DNA from: Nautilus pompilius
Taxonomy: Eukaryota; Mollusca; Cephalopoda; Nautilida; Nautilidae
NCBI GenBank assembly: GCA_018389105.1
Contig: JACATO010000305.1
Location: forward strand, 62,001-126,000
Direction of reading: 5' to 3'
DNA: 64,000 bases
Position numbers and translations under genes: made by a program. The notes beneath the pieces were generated by a model, which saw only the letters and a program-made list of their open reading frames with translations, did not search any database and was not told the DNA's origin. Position 1 is the first letter of the stretch, and every line of letters starts with the position of its first letter. Below are positions 11,711 through 24,710 of this stretch, in pieces.

Positions 11711-14700
11711 TTAAATCAGACAAAGGGGTGGAGAAGGGGTGACTCGGGGTGGTCGATCTAAGCTAAGAGTTGAGGTTGGGGAATTGTCAATGTGTATTTG
11801 CAGATTTTTGGTTGTGGTGATGTGTCCCAGTGCGTTATTAATTAGCCAGGTGGAAGAGAAAATTAGTCTGTCATTTATACTAGATTCCATGACCGCATAT
11901 TTTTGTTGTAACCAATTAGTCACATAGTTTTGGAATAGTAATTTTGTTGAGGTGGGCTGGCCGCCTTCTAAAGCCTTCCGGCTACCCCAAGCGATCCGCT
12001 AGGCGGTAAACACCAGGAAGTTAGATAAGCAGTCCTTTTTAGTTTTATTATTAAAGCCAAAGATGCGCCAGAACGACATAAGTTTGTTCTGGGGACTCTT
12101 AATTTTAAATATCAAGTCTCGGACTAGACACCACAGTTCTATGTTCATCGGACACGAGAACAACCAATGGATTGGGCTTCATCCCTCCTCGTGACAGGCG
12201 AGGCATTTGGGAGAATTTATTGGCTTCCATCTGTGTTTGTTTTCCCTTGTGGGGAGAACATCCCTTATTAATTTCCAGTGTATGTCAGATGTATGTCCGT
12301 CCACGAGGCGATTAATGGAGCTAGTCCAAATCCTGTCCCACGGAAGTGGTCCTGAAGTGAGGGCACCTTCCCACCTCCTCCTGTAATTCGGATCCTCTAT
12401 AGGTCGTGACGACAGGAAGAGGTAGATATCTCGCTGGGATAATTTGTCTAGTTCTATTTTAGTATCTCCTAGGCTTACGATGTTATCTGTTCCTATGGAG
12501 ATGTTGCTAGTGATCCATTGCTGGAGTGCGGTTATGTGGTAGTCTGTTAGTAAGTTTCTTTGTGCTCTATATAGTTTTAGTTTGTTAGTGAGAACATCGA
12601 CCCCGTCGAGGGTGTCAAAGAGATTTTGCCATCTTGGTCTATTGTTTACGTTCCTTATGATATCTATTATGTTTAATATTTGTTGAGCACTTATTTTGCT
12701 CTCTAGATTTATTAAGTTTAGTCCGCCTTGGCTCCGAGGGAGTCTAGTTATCTGTTTATTTGCCAGGTGTTTGCGCCCTTGCAACAGAAACCGAGTTAAC
12801 TCGGCATCTATGGCGTTGCGCACCCAGCCTGGCATCCCTATTATTTTAGATTTATAATAGATTTTGGGGGCGAGATAAGTATTTACTAGTTCAGTTTTAG
12901 TAAAGAGAGAAAGGTTCAGCGAGGACCATGCGGTTAGTAAAGCGTTGACTTTATTAATCACAGGTTGCCAGTTGTCATGCAGCGTGTTAGTATTGTATTT
13001 GACTGGGAAGTAAATTCCCAGTAACTTAATTTTGTCTTCCACCCAGTTGATGTTATGTTGGCGCAGGGGTTTGTTATTGCCCCCTAGCCATGCTACGGTG
13101 GTCTTCTTCTTGTTTATTTTTGCCCCAGAGGCTTTTTCATATACCTCTAGGGCTTTAAATGCTGCGTCCAAGCTGGCCGCATCCTTTAACAGGAGGGTGG
13201 TGTCATCAGCATACTGCTGAATTTTGACACCATTTATCCCCCTGATTGTTTGGTTTTTTTCTGATCATGGCGGCCAGCGGTTCTGCAGTCAGAATATATA
13301 GCATGGCACTTAGGGGACACCACCCCTGCCTGATGCCTCTTGTTGGGTGGATAGACGAAGAGAGAAAGCCGTTCTGATAAATATTTGTTATGAGGTGGGA
13401 CTGGAAGAGCCTAACAAAATTAATGAAGTACTCTCCGAAGCCAAGGGTTTTAAGTGTTTCTATGAGAAAATTCCAGTTAACCCTATCAAAAGCTTTTTTC
13501 TGATCTACGGCTAGCATAATTCCTATGGAATTTTCCTTGTCTAGCCTACTTGTAATTTCTCTGAACAGTTGAAGTGTATTAGTAATACTTCTTCCTGGAA
13601 CTGAACAGGTCTGGTCTGCACTAGTAACTTTATGCATAACTTTGGCTAGCCTAGTTGCTAGAGCCTTAGCTATGATTTTGTAATCGCTATTTAAGAGACT
13701 GATGGGTCTCCAGTTTTCCAAGTACTCCGCGTCGCCCCCCCCCTTCGGTAGCAGGACGACAGTGGCAGTACGTTGGCTTTCTGAGAGCACCCCCTACAAT
13801 ATGCGCTATTCGCAATCATTGTCAGGTCTCCTGCTAGGAGATATTCAAATCTATTATAGAATTCTGGCGTAAGGCCATCGTTTCCTGGGGACTTGTCTTT
13901 ATTTGAAGCCCTAATGGCTTGTTTTATCTCTTGAATAGTTAGGGAACCTTCACAGAGCTCGGCATCTAGGGGGTCTAGTTTATCTTCTGGACACGCCAAG
14001 ATTTCGTCCTGAGCAATGGGACAGGTGTCTTCACTATTGTATAGTTCGCTATAATACCGAGTCTCTTCCTGAATGATATCTTCTATGTCAGTTAAGACGC
14101 GGCCTTCCTTAGTTTTTAGTCTATTAATGGTTTTCCTTTCTGCCTTAGATTTCTCTAAACCACAGAAGGACATTCTATTCCCTTCGCCGTTCATGGCCGG
14201 TACTCGGGGCCCTAATTCTCGCGCCCTCTGTTTTGTTAAGTTGCAGCTTTGCTATTTGTGTTTGGATGGCTTTGATTTTCTTTGTTCTATCTATACCTGA
14301 AGCGGCCTTGTTTATTTCTAACTTTAATTCTACTTTTAACTTATTTTCTAGGTATTCTCCATAAGCGTTCCTCGCCTGACAATATCTTATGCTAATATCC
14401 CTAAGTTTAACCTTACCTGTGTCCCACCACTCCAGGGGGTCCTCAAACTCATCCCGGCGAAGCGACCATTGTTCCCAGAAACTTTGTACGCTCTCAACGT
14501 ATTCCGACTCAGTCAGAATAGTGTTATTGAGTTTCCAAAGCCCGGGCCCTCTGGTGTTCTCCTGGACAAGAAAGCTGGCCTTAACCTGGCAGTGGTCACT
14601 CCACGCGAAAACGTCGTGCGTAACGTCTAGGAGTGTTCTAGCGGCATGTTTAGAAGCATACACTTTATCTATTCTAGTGGCTACTTCGTATTTTTTACTG

Positions 14701-15290
14701 TAATGAGTGTATGATTTACTATTTGGGTGTTAAAATCTAAACGCATCGACTAAGCCAAACCGCGAACACATGGTTTGCAGCTGCACTTTTCCGATCAAAT
14801 GCGTCCTACTTTTAATGTCTGGTCCCTGCCTATCTAAGTCATGGGAGGAGACACAATTAAAATCACCTAGTATGTAAATATCATCTGCAGGGTAAGACCT
14901 AAGTTCTTGATCTAGAATATCATTGAAGTTTTGAAAGCTGTCCGTTCCTTCGCAATGGTAGGAGCGTACACCGATGCTATCATCACTTTTCTTTGGAGCT
15001 CATTTTGGTAACTAGCTATGATGATTCTTCCGTTTTTATCACTATAAGAGTGTTCTATTTTAGCATTTATACTATGGTGAAACAAAATAGCTACGCCTTT
15101 TTTCCTACCTAAGGGGTCTAAACTCGCGAATTTCGGGCCTGACCGGTGGGAAAAGTACCTATCTATCTCTGTAGATTTTTGCAGGTGTAATTCTTGCATG
15201 CAGATTATTGTTTTGTGGAGGAATGTTCTAGATGATCTAGATATTCATTCCAGTTTTTCTTGAATTTTATCCCTCTTAAATTCAGGGATA
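11711..15290 (-). pseudogene. LINE ORF2 remnant: AP endonuclease and reverse transcriptase
   Basis: Read from high to low coordinates. The endonuclease start (LSLNLRGI-like, about 15290-15260) and its helper motif MQELHL lie near 15199; the SDH catalytic motif lies in the 14663-14175 segment and is followed by GLWKLNN. The segment 14194-13691 carries the DKSPGNDGLTPEFY block. RT motifs follow in 13790-13206: YLENWRPISLLNSDYKI, AFDRVNW, then GIRQGWCPLSA. The YADD active site lies at about 13205-13220, in another frame. The C-terminal part continues 13171-12179 to a CLACH half-knuckle, then shifts frame to HWLFSCP. A TAG at 11999-12001 interrupts the frame, which then continues open to a stop at 11711. 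At least five breaks are needed to thread it together, so it cannot make a working protein. Confidence 0.85.
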
Positions 15291-15442
15291 ATAATTCCAG
15301 ACGTCTCGACATAATCACTCGATGTAGTGCTTCGTCCCTTGGGCGTTACCTGTGTAGATACCGAAAAACCCTTCCAAAATGAAAGTGCCCCAATTTAGGT
15401 AGGTACTTCCGTGGTTGCAACCCCCTGAGTCGGTGTTGCAGT

Positions 15443-15860
15443 TTGGGAGGTTATTTGTTTCAGAAGATTTATGGGTGCCTCCAAGGAATCATCCTTGGGC
15501 ACCTTTCTCTCCTTTTTCTTAGGTGGGGTCGATTCCCTCACCGTTTTCAGCCTGAAGTATCTCGGTACGTGAGAGTTTCTGAGAACAAGAGGAATGCGAG
15601 GAAAGCAGCCACTATGGCCGGGGGGGGCAATTATCAGATGAGGTATTTACATATCACTGGTGTGATGCGACTGATCATGAAGCCGGTTAATGCAGATTCT
15701 AAAGTTAAAGAATCTACTGTAGTGTGATCTCTAAAACGGAATAAAACACAAATAAGTACACGTGGCTTCTCCCACGCTCCTCTTGAGCCTTGTTCTGTGG
15801 TGGTGGTTTTCGATTCGTTCAGCTTAGACATAGAAATATTGAAACGAATCCCCAACTCCT
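15443..15860 (-). pseudogene. LINE ORF1 remnant
   Basis: Upstream of the endonuclease, minus-strand frames read a protein-like sequence (15855-15634), shift frame at a run of seven G at 15621-15627, and continue as a Lys/Pro-rich segment (KKKERKVPKDD, about 15500). Position and composition fit the nucleic-acid-binding ORF1 protein of L1/Tx1-type elements. No diagnostic domain was seen, so this rests mainly on location. Confidence 0.45.
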
Positions 15861-17465
15861 CTCTATGTAACAGCTTTTTATCAAAGAAATATGCAAATTA
15901 GCTCAGTTAGAAGCGTGTATATTAGCTTTGGCATAAAGACAAAGCAAATCGGTTTGTGTTCATGTCAATTCCGGCTCTGGTAAGGTATTTTTTCTACAGT
16001 TGCCAAATTGATGTTCTCGGCTTCCTTTGGCTGTCAGCGGTGAAGAATGGCTGTCGTCGCTTGCGGTGTCCATGAGCGGAACGGCCGTCTCCACCCACTT
16101 TCGGGAGATTCCGGGCTGTCACGCGAAGAATCCGCTGTTTGAAAAGGCGGGCGCTGATATGAAGAATCCCTAATTGTTTTTGGCAGAATCGGACAAGAAG
16201 GTGCAGGTGCGACCTCGGAGTACGTACACGTGAAACGTCCAGAGATCGTCGCCACATCAGAATCGGACAACGGGGTCTTGATGTCGGAAAATGAAATGAC
16301 GATGGAAGGTTTAGGTTGGGGGTGAGGATCAGAAACAGAGCCAGGAAACTAGCCGGCCGATCCATCACTTCTTGGAACCAACCTGGTGACCCTCACGGAT
16401 AAACGACTCTGTGGCTTGATCTTCGTGGTCGCTGTTCAGGGTTCACTTCTCCAAGGGCCCGGAAAAGTGCTAAGGGTGCTTCTGAAGAAGTCTGAAAAGA
16501 TGATGGAAAGTATAAGCTCAACTTAATAGATTTCGGAGAAGGTGCTCATCACCAAGTCTGTTCAACGGCGACTGGGCAGAAAAACGTGCTGCTTAAGTGT
16601 AGAGCACAAGGACCAACATGGCTGAAATGTACGATCTAGGGTCACACCCTATAATCCTGTTTAGCAGATGAAAAAGTCTCTTTAAACTGGATGTCAATGG
16701 ACGTTGAAAAGGCCACACTTACTAGCCCAGCTGGCGTAGTGTTAGGATACCAAGCAAAACTGCCTTTTACTTCGATCTGCGTTTTCAATCTCCTCAAACT
16801 AAGGAACTCGAGTTGTATCTTGCAGATATCTAACCGATGGATAGTTTAAATTGGATCCCAAAGCATGAAGACAGACAGAAGCCGATCACTAATTACGCGG
16901 AGGAATATATAGGAATCGGAGCACCTGCAAATCTTGTGCTCGCAGTTCGGTTTGGTAGAGGCCTTAGGACAAAACGGTCATAACAGATCCTCCCGGATGC
17001 AGTCCACGAGGCTACCTCTCGCGATTTATGTTAGAGGCACAGGCAGCTGGAAGTTGAATAACATAGTTGCTCGCCAAGTCGGAATACGTAGAGCGTAGAT
17101 AGACTAGAGCTGAATCAGATCAGCGTAGACTACTGTCAGGTAATTCTAACCGGGAGGCCCCTCAGGCTCCCCAAGTTCAGATAGGAATTAACCCTTGCCC
17201 ACTCAGACCTCCTCCGAGTGTCCGTCGAACGAAATGGCAGAGGATCGGCAGGAAGCGCCCACGGGCCGGCCGTAGGGGGGGGGGTTGCGCGCGCAAGCCC
17301 ACTTACGCCGTCACGAGTTTTAAAAGTCACCGTATCCGATGTTTCCGTGTTGCTTAGCAAAACGGAATCCACCTCACAAAGGAAAGGCCGGTCTTTAATG
17401 ACGTCACTTTCCCCAACATTGATGACGCAATCGAGGGAGAATTTTTTTTTTTTTAGCTCAGAAAC
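15861..17465. other. Intergenic DNA between the LINE and the second two-TM gene
   Basis: GC content is moderate, higher than most of the window. Minus-strand frames at 15994-16368 and 17136-17372 have no recognisable family. The interval 17200-17460 directly before the ATG at 17466 includes a G run (17275-17283) and a T run (17443-17454) and may be promoter or 5' UTR. Confidence 0.35.
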
Positions 17466-17927
17466 ATGAAAAAGGCTTGGGAAAAAACGCTTACTAATCT
17501 CCGGCCTAACAAGGATCTACTTCCGAAAATAAAATGGGTCGTGTGCGGAATTTTAGTTCTCATTGTACTGATGTTGATCGTGGACATCCTCGTGTTCGTG
17601 GAGTGCGGCTTCACGGTGGCTGTTGACACTTATCCCAGCGTAGCTTTTATATGGAACGGGTTCTTTTCCCAGCAGATATGCGCCACAAAGGGCAAGACCT
17701 GGACCAACATCCAGTTCTGGAGGCTGAGCCCCATCCTCGGGACGTGGATCACCAACTCCGTGCAGGGACACCTCATATCGATCGGGGTCGGCCTGGCCAT
17801 CACCGTCGTCCCGCTGGGCTCGCTCTTCGCCTACAACTACCTGAAGAAGGACGACGTCGTCGAGGAGAAGAAAACAGAAGAGAAGAAAGAGACGAAGAAG
17901 AAAGAGAGTCCGAAGAAAAGTAAATAG
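17466..17927 (+). CDS. Two-transmembrane protein of unknown family, paralogue B
   Basis: Predicted 153-aa protein, the same length as the copy at 9374. Order: basic N-terminus, strongly hydrophobic TM1 (about 25-45), ECG at 46-48, loop with IC at 71-72 and WRLSPILGTW at 85-94, TM2 (about 103-124), YNY, then a tail of alternating Lys and Glu ending PKKSK. The Lys/Glu tail is low complexity and differs from the paralogue, while the loop motifs are conserved, which points to function in the loop. The two loop cysteines (47 and 72) match cysteines 49 and 74 of the paralogue and could form a disulphide. The chosen ATG follows a T run and is the first in frame. Function is unknown. The sequence does not match VKOR, tetraspanin or claudin patterns. 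Confidence 0.75.
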   Translation: MKKAWEKTLTNLRPNKDLLPKIKWVVCGILVLIVLMLIVDILVFVECGFTVAVDTYPSVAFIWNGFFSQQICATKGKTWTNIQFWRLSPILGTWITNSVQGHLISIGVGLAITVVPLGSLFAYNYLKKDDVVEEKKTEEKKETKKKESPKKSK

Positions 17928-20900
17928 AAAATCCCTGAAACTCTTAAGATAAACTGTGTGCAAGCAATGAATTTTTTTTTTTAAATTTTTTTTTAAAATC
18001 ATTTTTGTATAAATACTTCAAGTTTAAAGTAAATGTCTAATTTAATACTGTTTTTTTTTTGTTTTAAACATGTCATTTAATTCGATTGTTTCAACTCGGA
18101 CTTTGCGACTTTAGTTGTATTTTGCATTTAAAGGTTAATTAAAACTTTTTTAAAAAAAAAAAAACTTCCTTTCGTCTTTGTTTGTTTATCAATACTGTAG
18201 CAGCAACAGAAATGGGACCCACCCCTCTGGGACCCACACAGAAAAGGGGGCAAAGTGGGCGGAGGACGCGAAGCGAACGGTCGTCTCTACACACAGAGCT
18301 AATTGTCAAACTAAAAATCGCAAACGTTTTTTCTTCCATACAGGTATAATTATATCTGAAGCAGGGATGTCTGCCGTCTCGTGGAGAATCAGTTAATTTA
18401 GTTTGTTGTTCTGGTGTGTAACATATTTTCAGATGTTTCAATGACAAAAAGCGTATAAAAAGAGCGGTACGTATTCTTCTGTTATTAAACAGTTATTAGG
18501 CCATGAGAAAAAACAGATGGAGGGTGCTGAAAAGATACATTTAATTAAGGAGCGAAAGCCGTCACGGTCTGAAAGACGTGGACTGTGTTGGAGAGTTCTT
18601 GCAAGACAGCCATTACTGCGCATGTTCGATAATGGTTTTAAAAACTTGAGTTTGGCAAAGGTATAAACTGGATGAGAAAAGAGTGGAGCTAGATGCTGCA
18701 AACTAAATTAAGGCGAGCGATGAAGAGAACTTAGGTGATAAGGAAAAATGCCAACAACAAACCATAGATAGAGGGGGGTGGTAAGCCATTCTGGTGAGAG
18801 ATGCCATCTCATCTGGGTGAAACTGCTGAAGCTGAAAGACCTGATAGTCCTAAAGTGAACCATGCGGTCATCCTGAAACGCTGAACTCTGTCCCCGGTGT
18901 GCCCTCAAGAGAAACCTGAAACCTTTCTAAAATACTCGATGAGGTACCAATTTTTCTGTTATTTCCCTAAATATGCGGACACAAAGCATGGCACTGGGTA
19001 ATAGAGCAGTCGCATCAAAACATAAGTCTAAAGCTTGCAGTCTCACTAGGAAGATTTCAGAGGGCGCAAAGGGTGGTTATCAACGGCTCTAAATGGATTT
19101 AGCTCACATCCCTGTGTAAAAAAAATTCTGCTCAGCGAGCAATGGCAAAGACACTGGCCAGCACACCAACCTTCCTTTACCTTACAGCTGCAACCACCTG
19201 CAAGATCGAGGACCTCGTTTTCTCTTTTGGCTCCTCATAAAATAGACACAAATACTGTATATACAGTGTGCTTCAAAAGCTAACTGGCCTCTTGTTTTGT
19301 AAAATAAAATAAAACAACATGCTATTTATTTTCACATTATGTACATACTTGACAGTATATCACCCTCACTTGAGAAACTGGGAATTATTTAGAGATCAGG
19401 ATGATTAACTAATTCATTATTTTTGCAATGTTTTTATTAGTCAGTCAATAGTAAGAGTATTTATAAAAGTTGTTAAATATACATTGGATATTTTACATAT
19501 TCTGAATAGTAAATGTTTGCAATTTTGCTGTTTTAAAATTAATGACACAATGAATGCAGTAGACACCATCAACCAAAAAAAATCCAATGCTGGTGATTTA
19601 CCAGCATAAAAAATTCTTTATATAAAAAAGAAGACACGATGATGGCATTAAACAGATATCTACACATACCTCCTACTAACGTGCTATTTTTCGTATATTG
19701 GTAATTAATTATAATGTACTCAGCTCAAAACTTTGAAGGGTACTCTTTAATTGAATCTCTACATCCAATTATTTCCTTTAGACAGGTTTTTTTCTCTAAT
19801 AACTGCTCCTAAAACAGCTGGTGGATATGGCAAGGTGTGAGACAGAAAATTACCTAGAATCAATCTTAACATTGAAGAATGAAATCGAAAGAGAAGTAGA
19901 TCTGAATAAGAATGTAGAGCTCTAAAAAATAAGTCTGTCTCATTACAGACATCCTTTGGACCATATTCTGCCAGCTCTTCTTGTCAAGTTGTTACAACCT
20001 CCGGATCCACATTTTTAACTTCTCCACACAATTGTTTAAATGAAATAGTGATTTTTAAAACTTTCCAGCCACCCATTCAATTCCTTCAAATCATATTTCA
20101 CCAAGTTCTTCAGCTATAACTTTTGTCTGTGACTGAATTTGCCCTGAAACAAGCAGGTTTCTGGAACATATCCACAAAACACTCCAACACTAAATTGTTG
20201 ATATCTTTGATTTCGTTTTTCTTTTTCCTCTTCCTATGCTGCTACATCCAGTCACTCATCAAAATTCATCTTTGCATTTTACTGCACTGTAGATTTATTT
20301 TTCCACACCAAAACTTGTCAGAGTTCTTTCACACTAAGCATTTCTTCAAACAGTTCAATAACTTTCATTTTATTGTGGACAATAAGTGATTGATCAACTT
20401 TTGCTTGCCATGTTTGAACATTACATACTATGGTACAACTGAGAGGTCACCTTCAAGGTGCAATTCAGATGAGGGGAAAGAGGAGGGAGTGGAAGAAATT
20501 TACAGTAAAGCCTGTCAAATGCATTGCTCTCTCTTATCAGTTATTCATGATACAGTACATCTTTCTTGAGAAGTTCTAGAAATAAGTTAACTGTACAAGG
20601 AAAACAATACACTGCTAGAAAAAAGTCCATATTTGTGGCATTACAAATCCACTAATGTACATAGTTTGTACAAAAAAATGTTCTGCCTTAGCAATACCTT
20701 CAAAACAGTTTATCCAAAAACATTCTTCTACTTCCACATTAGATCATTTCTGAAAAATGTGTAAAAATATATACAAATCCATACTTCATTTAGTGGAACC
20801 AAACATACTGTTGTATAAGACAGGTTTCCACATTTTGCAAGTTCTGCCTTATGCAGTTTTAACTGTGTATAATGGCTCTGTGTAAACATAAATAGATATT

Positions 20901-22141
20901 AGCACAGACTTTGTTATCATAAATAAATAGATATATCAGAGACCACAATAGCAAAATAAAAACATTCAGATTAATGAGCCCCTCCCTTTTAGAAGGAAAA
21001 GTTGTGGGAGAGACGAATCATTATAATAAGGACAGGCCAAAATTAAGTTTTTAAACAAAACAGTCAATGTTCATTGTTTGTTACAATATAGAAACACAAG
21101 TAATAAAGCCAATTAAGCCTTGCTTTGATATTATGGCTTGTGCACTAAATACACATCCTTAATGAAATAGTAAACTTCAATAAATGTGCACCTTTAATGT
21201 TGATTTGACTAATGAATATTATTTCAACAAAAGAAATACATAAAGAATTCAGAAACAAAACAAATGCATAAACACTGAATTAGTCAAGATAGTTATCAGA
21301 ATTATTTCAGATCATGCAATAATTTGACTACCACTATACATAATTTTAGTAATTCCACAAGTTAAAAGTCTTGAGTATAGCATTATTACTACTTAATTTT
21401 TAAATATTTTAAAAATAATTTGCTTATGTAAATTTATTCTCATCTACATCTGTTAAAGATGAAAGTAAGTAAAATCTGATTTTCCTATTTGAGGTGGTTA
21501 TGGGAAAAAGGTAACTAGAAAACACCTGAAAACTGGATGATCATGTTTAAAGATGGTAAAATTGGTTTTATCTTGGTATGAAAATACAAAACAACAAACT
21601 GTTGTCCTTTTTGTATTTTTCAAAGACTTCTCAATCAAATTTTGCTATTGTTAAGGGAAAAAAAAAGCTTTTCCTCTGATTTTCAAATAAAATGGATGTT
21701 TCTTTCAAAATATGAACTACTCACCCAAAATTGTTATGCTACAGAAGTGGTTTTGATTTAATTTCACAGTCTCTAAAAAGATTCTATTCAATCATTAAAT
21801 AGATTTTGTTGTTGTTTTCATTATTATTTTTAATTAAATTTGCTATCTCCATCGCAAATAGCTGCATAGCCACAGATCCACAAATCCATTGTCTACTGCA
21901 AAAGAATTAGGATAAGCACACTAATAATATTCCCTATTCATGTTTTTAACAAATGAAAATTACTTGAGCAGCTAACAGAGACAAACTCAGTTCCAAAAAT
22001 AATCTTCTTCAAAACTTCCCATTAAAAATTAGGACATTGCTCTTGCACTTGCCTGTGATTTGTACTGAATTGAACACAGAAGGTACTTTACACAGTTATT
22101 TTAAAAATTTCTTTACAATAATAATATTTTTTTTTTTAAGA
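17928..22141. other. AT-rich intergenic DNA and probable 3' UTR of the VKOR gene to its right
   Basis: Low-GC sequence with many poly-A/T runs. The part nearest 22141 should be the 3' UTR of the minus-strand VKOR gene. Possible fragments of repeats may lie at 18150-18900 (somewhat richer in GC). No convincing coding exon was found on either strand. Confidence 0.4.
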
Positions 22142-24710
22142 TTATGCTTTCTTCTTTGCTTCTGTTTTTGATAAAATCATTAGCCTGTAGAAACTGCATA
22201 CCAGTATCAGTGCATTGACAACATACATAGATATACAAACAATGCAGAAGTCATGGAGGATGAAGTAGAGAACACAGAATAAATATACTGATCCAAAGTT
22301 TGCAATCACAGCAGCTAGTGTCTGCATACCAACTGCATAGTCCAAGTTGATAAAAGCTGCAATAAATAGTGTCAAATTAATCATTAGCAGACAGACAGTA
22401 TTAGGCTTTATAAAAATTATCTACAGTGTGACAAGATTAATCTTAATTCCTTGATCATACTACTGAAAGACTAGATTCATATCTTCTTATGCTCAACTTA
22501 TCTCCCTTTCATTTTCATTTTCTTTCACATATATAGTTGTAGTTTTTTAATTACATCTTTAATTTTTCAGCATTAAATTTGTTTGCTCCTATTTTAGTTA
22601 TTAATAGAAGATAGTTTAATTGATAAATTATTAAAAAGAGCAAGTAAATCAGCTAGAATTCAGAAGCAGAAATAATGCCAAATATATGTAAATAATACTA
22701 AAATTAACTTGTCAATGAGCAGTTGCTTGATAGTTAAGATATTTTAGTCTAATCTACACAACTCTAATAGTACCCTTGTCATCAAGTATTTGATATAATA
22801 ATTCTGAACAACAGTTATCATGAAATATATATATAATTAATGTCATAAGGGGGGAAGGATTTTAAAACATAAAGCTCCTGACAAGTAGTCTAGCCTGCTT
22901 TTTTGTTTTTATAAAAATATTTACAGTTCCTATTTTCATTACAACCTGCTTTGGTAAAGTATTCCAAGCAGTTACTACACAATTACTGCAAAATAAAATT
23001 CTCAGTAATTAATTAAGAAAAGTTATTTAATATTAGCAACACTTCATATAATGCTAGGAGTCATAAGTATAAGATACATAAGAATCTATCTATCTTTATG
23101 CATTCCTTCCCAGAACAGATTCTAGAAATGTCAGTCATGTCATTGCATAAAGATATGTAAGCCAGTATTGGGAAAACAAAATGCCTCAAAATTTGCATAT
23201 ATAATATTAACTACCTTGTCTATCATTCAAATTTTGTCTGCTAAAACTTCTAAAAATGAAACCTTTATTCAAAGTTGTGTACAAAATAGTAGCTACAAAT
23301 AAATTCAGCAAGATATTGTCAACTGATTTTAAAATGTGTTATTGGTCTCAGGTGTTTTTTTAAAAAAGACCAGCATAGAATTGAAGAGGTTATTTAAAAT
23401 TATCTCAACTTTTTTTCAGCTCAAATTAAATATTGATGTTGCACACTAAAATTTTGCAACAGTTTCTTAAAAGTCCAAGTTTGGAAAATATAAGTAAACT
23501 TTTAAACAAATGAACAAAAATAAGCAAAAACATATAATCAAAACAAAACTGATTATTTCTAACTTAAAATTTCATTTTCAACTAGAAATTTGAAGAAACA
23601 AAGGAATTCATGTGCCAAAACACAGAGGTTATAAATATACCGATGATCGAGCATTTTATTATGTAAAAAACATCTTTATTTTAAAAATAAGCGTCTCCTT
23701 TGCCTTACTATTTGTCTGATTATAGAAATAGTCTGCTTATTAAAAACAAAATGTTTTAAAAGAATGTCGTATGTAAATGAATTTTTAAGCACACTTACTC
23801 AGTATCATTTCCATAGTATAAAAAGCCATACCAAAGATACTATTAGGTTGATTCAGAACACTTGTCTTGGAGAAGATACGATCGATCAAGCCAAATCCCC
23901 GACCATAGCTAAAGAAAACAAAGTTAAATTATATAGTGTACACATCTTCACCATCAAAGGGAGGTAATTCGAGAAAATCAAGTTTTAAAAATGGTGGAAT
24001 TTTATTATTATTATTATTTTTTTTTTTTCTGTTAGCAAAACCACTCGAGGAAGAAATCTTAATTTTAAAAAATTTTTTAAAGTTAGATCTCCTGTTAAAC
24101 TAGTCTCTGATACCGGCAACAGGTCAGGAGAACTTGGATGTAGGCGTTCTAGCGTGAGCGAGCTTGCCAGTCGTCGGCGGTCAGGCATCTTTTGGCATAT
24201 GCGGTCCAGGCCCCATGGCACACCTATTGCATAACGGTTTTACATGAGGGTTACCGGGACGGTTAGTGCCATCCCCCGGCTAAATTATCGCCATCATCAG
24301 TCGCCCCCTTCGACAGTTTTCTTCTCTTTACAGGTTAATTAGTCGTGCGGTACCCGCCCGGCCGGGACACCTCGGTCGGCGGGTATTTAGGCCCGGTTTC
24401 ACATGCTGTGCCCCCCAAGGGGGGGGGTGGTGTATTAAGGTTTAGAAGAGCCAGCCCCAGCCCCAGCCCCTTAACTAAGGAGACAGAGACCGTTCACCGA
24501 TCCCGTTACCATGGTGAATGATCCTTCTTACCGTGAGGTGAAGACCTTCGAGCAACTCACGCTGTCGCTAAAATCGCAAAGCGCCCTGTACGAAACGCTT
24601 TCCTCCTTAGACTTCTCCACATGGAAGGCGTACCCAGACAACGCCATCCCTGCAGCGCACAGCGATACCAGGAGCAGCTTCACGCTCCGGTAGCTTTTGC
24701 ACGGCGCCAT
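22142..24710 (-). CDS. VKORC1: Vitamin K epoxide reductase, VKORC1-type (copy a), three coding exons
   Basis: ER membrane enzyme that reduces vitamin K epoxide/quinone and supports gamma-carboxylation and disulphide formation. Coding exons: 24710-24532, 23908-23799 and 22356-22142, all with GT-AG borders and matching phases, giving 167 aa. The middle exon is 110 nt, the same length as in human VKORC1, and starts YGRGFG as in the family. The loop cysteine pair is at 45 and 53 and the redox CIVC at 134-137. Asn82 corresponds to human Asn80, and Tyr141 to the position of human Tyr139 (here SMY rather than TTY). Four TM segments are expected. The tail ends KKKA, a good dilysine ER-retrieval signal. 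The neighbour at 27617 is a divergently oriented paralogue. Orthology to VKORC1 rather than VKORC1L1 was not resolved. Confidence 0.93.

Larger units (their letters stand above)
11711..15860 (-). mobile_element. Decayed L1/Tx1-like non-LTR retrotransposon (LINE)
   Basis: An element read on the minus strand with the order ORF1 remnant, endonuclease, reverse transcriptase and C-terminal zinc knuckle. It is broken by several frameshifts and an in-frame stop, so it is not autonomous. Ends are minimal coding limits. No terminal poly-A or target-site duplication was defined. It lies between the two copies of the two-TM gene, in the opposite orientation, so it probably inserted into the spacer after or during their duplication. 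Confidence 0.85.
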
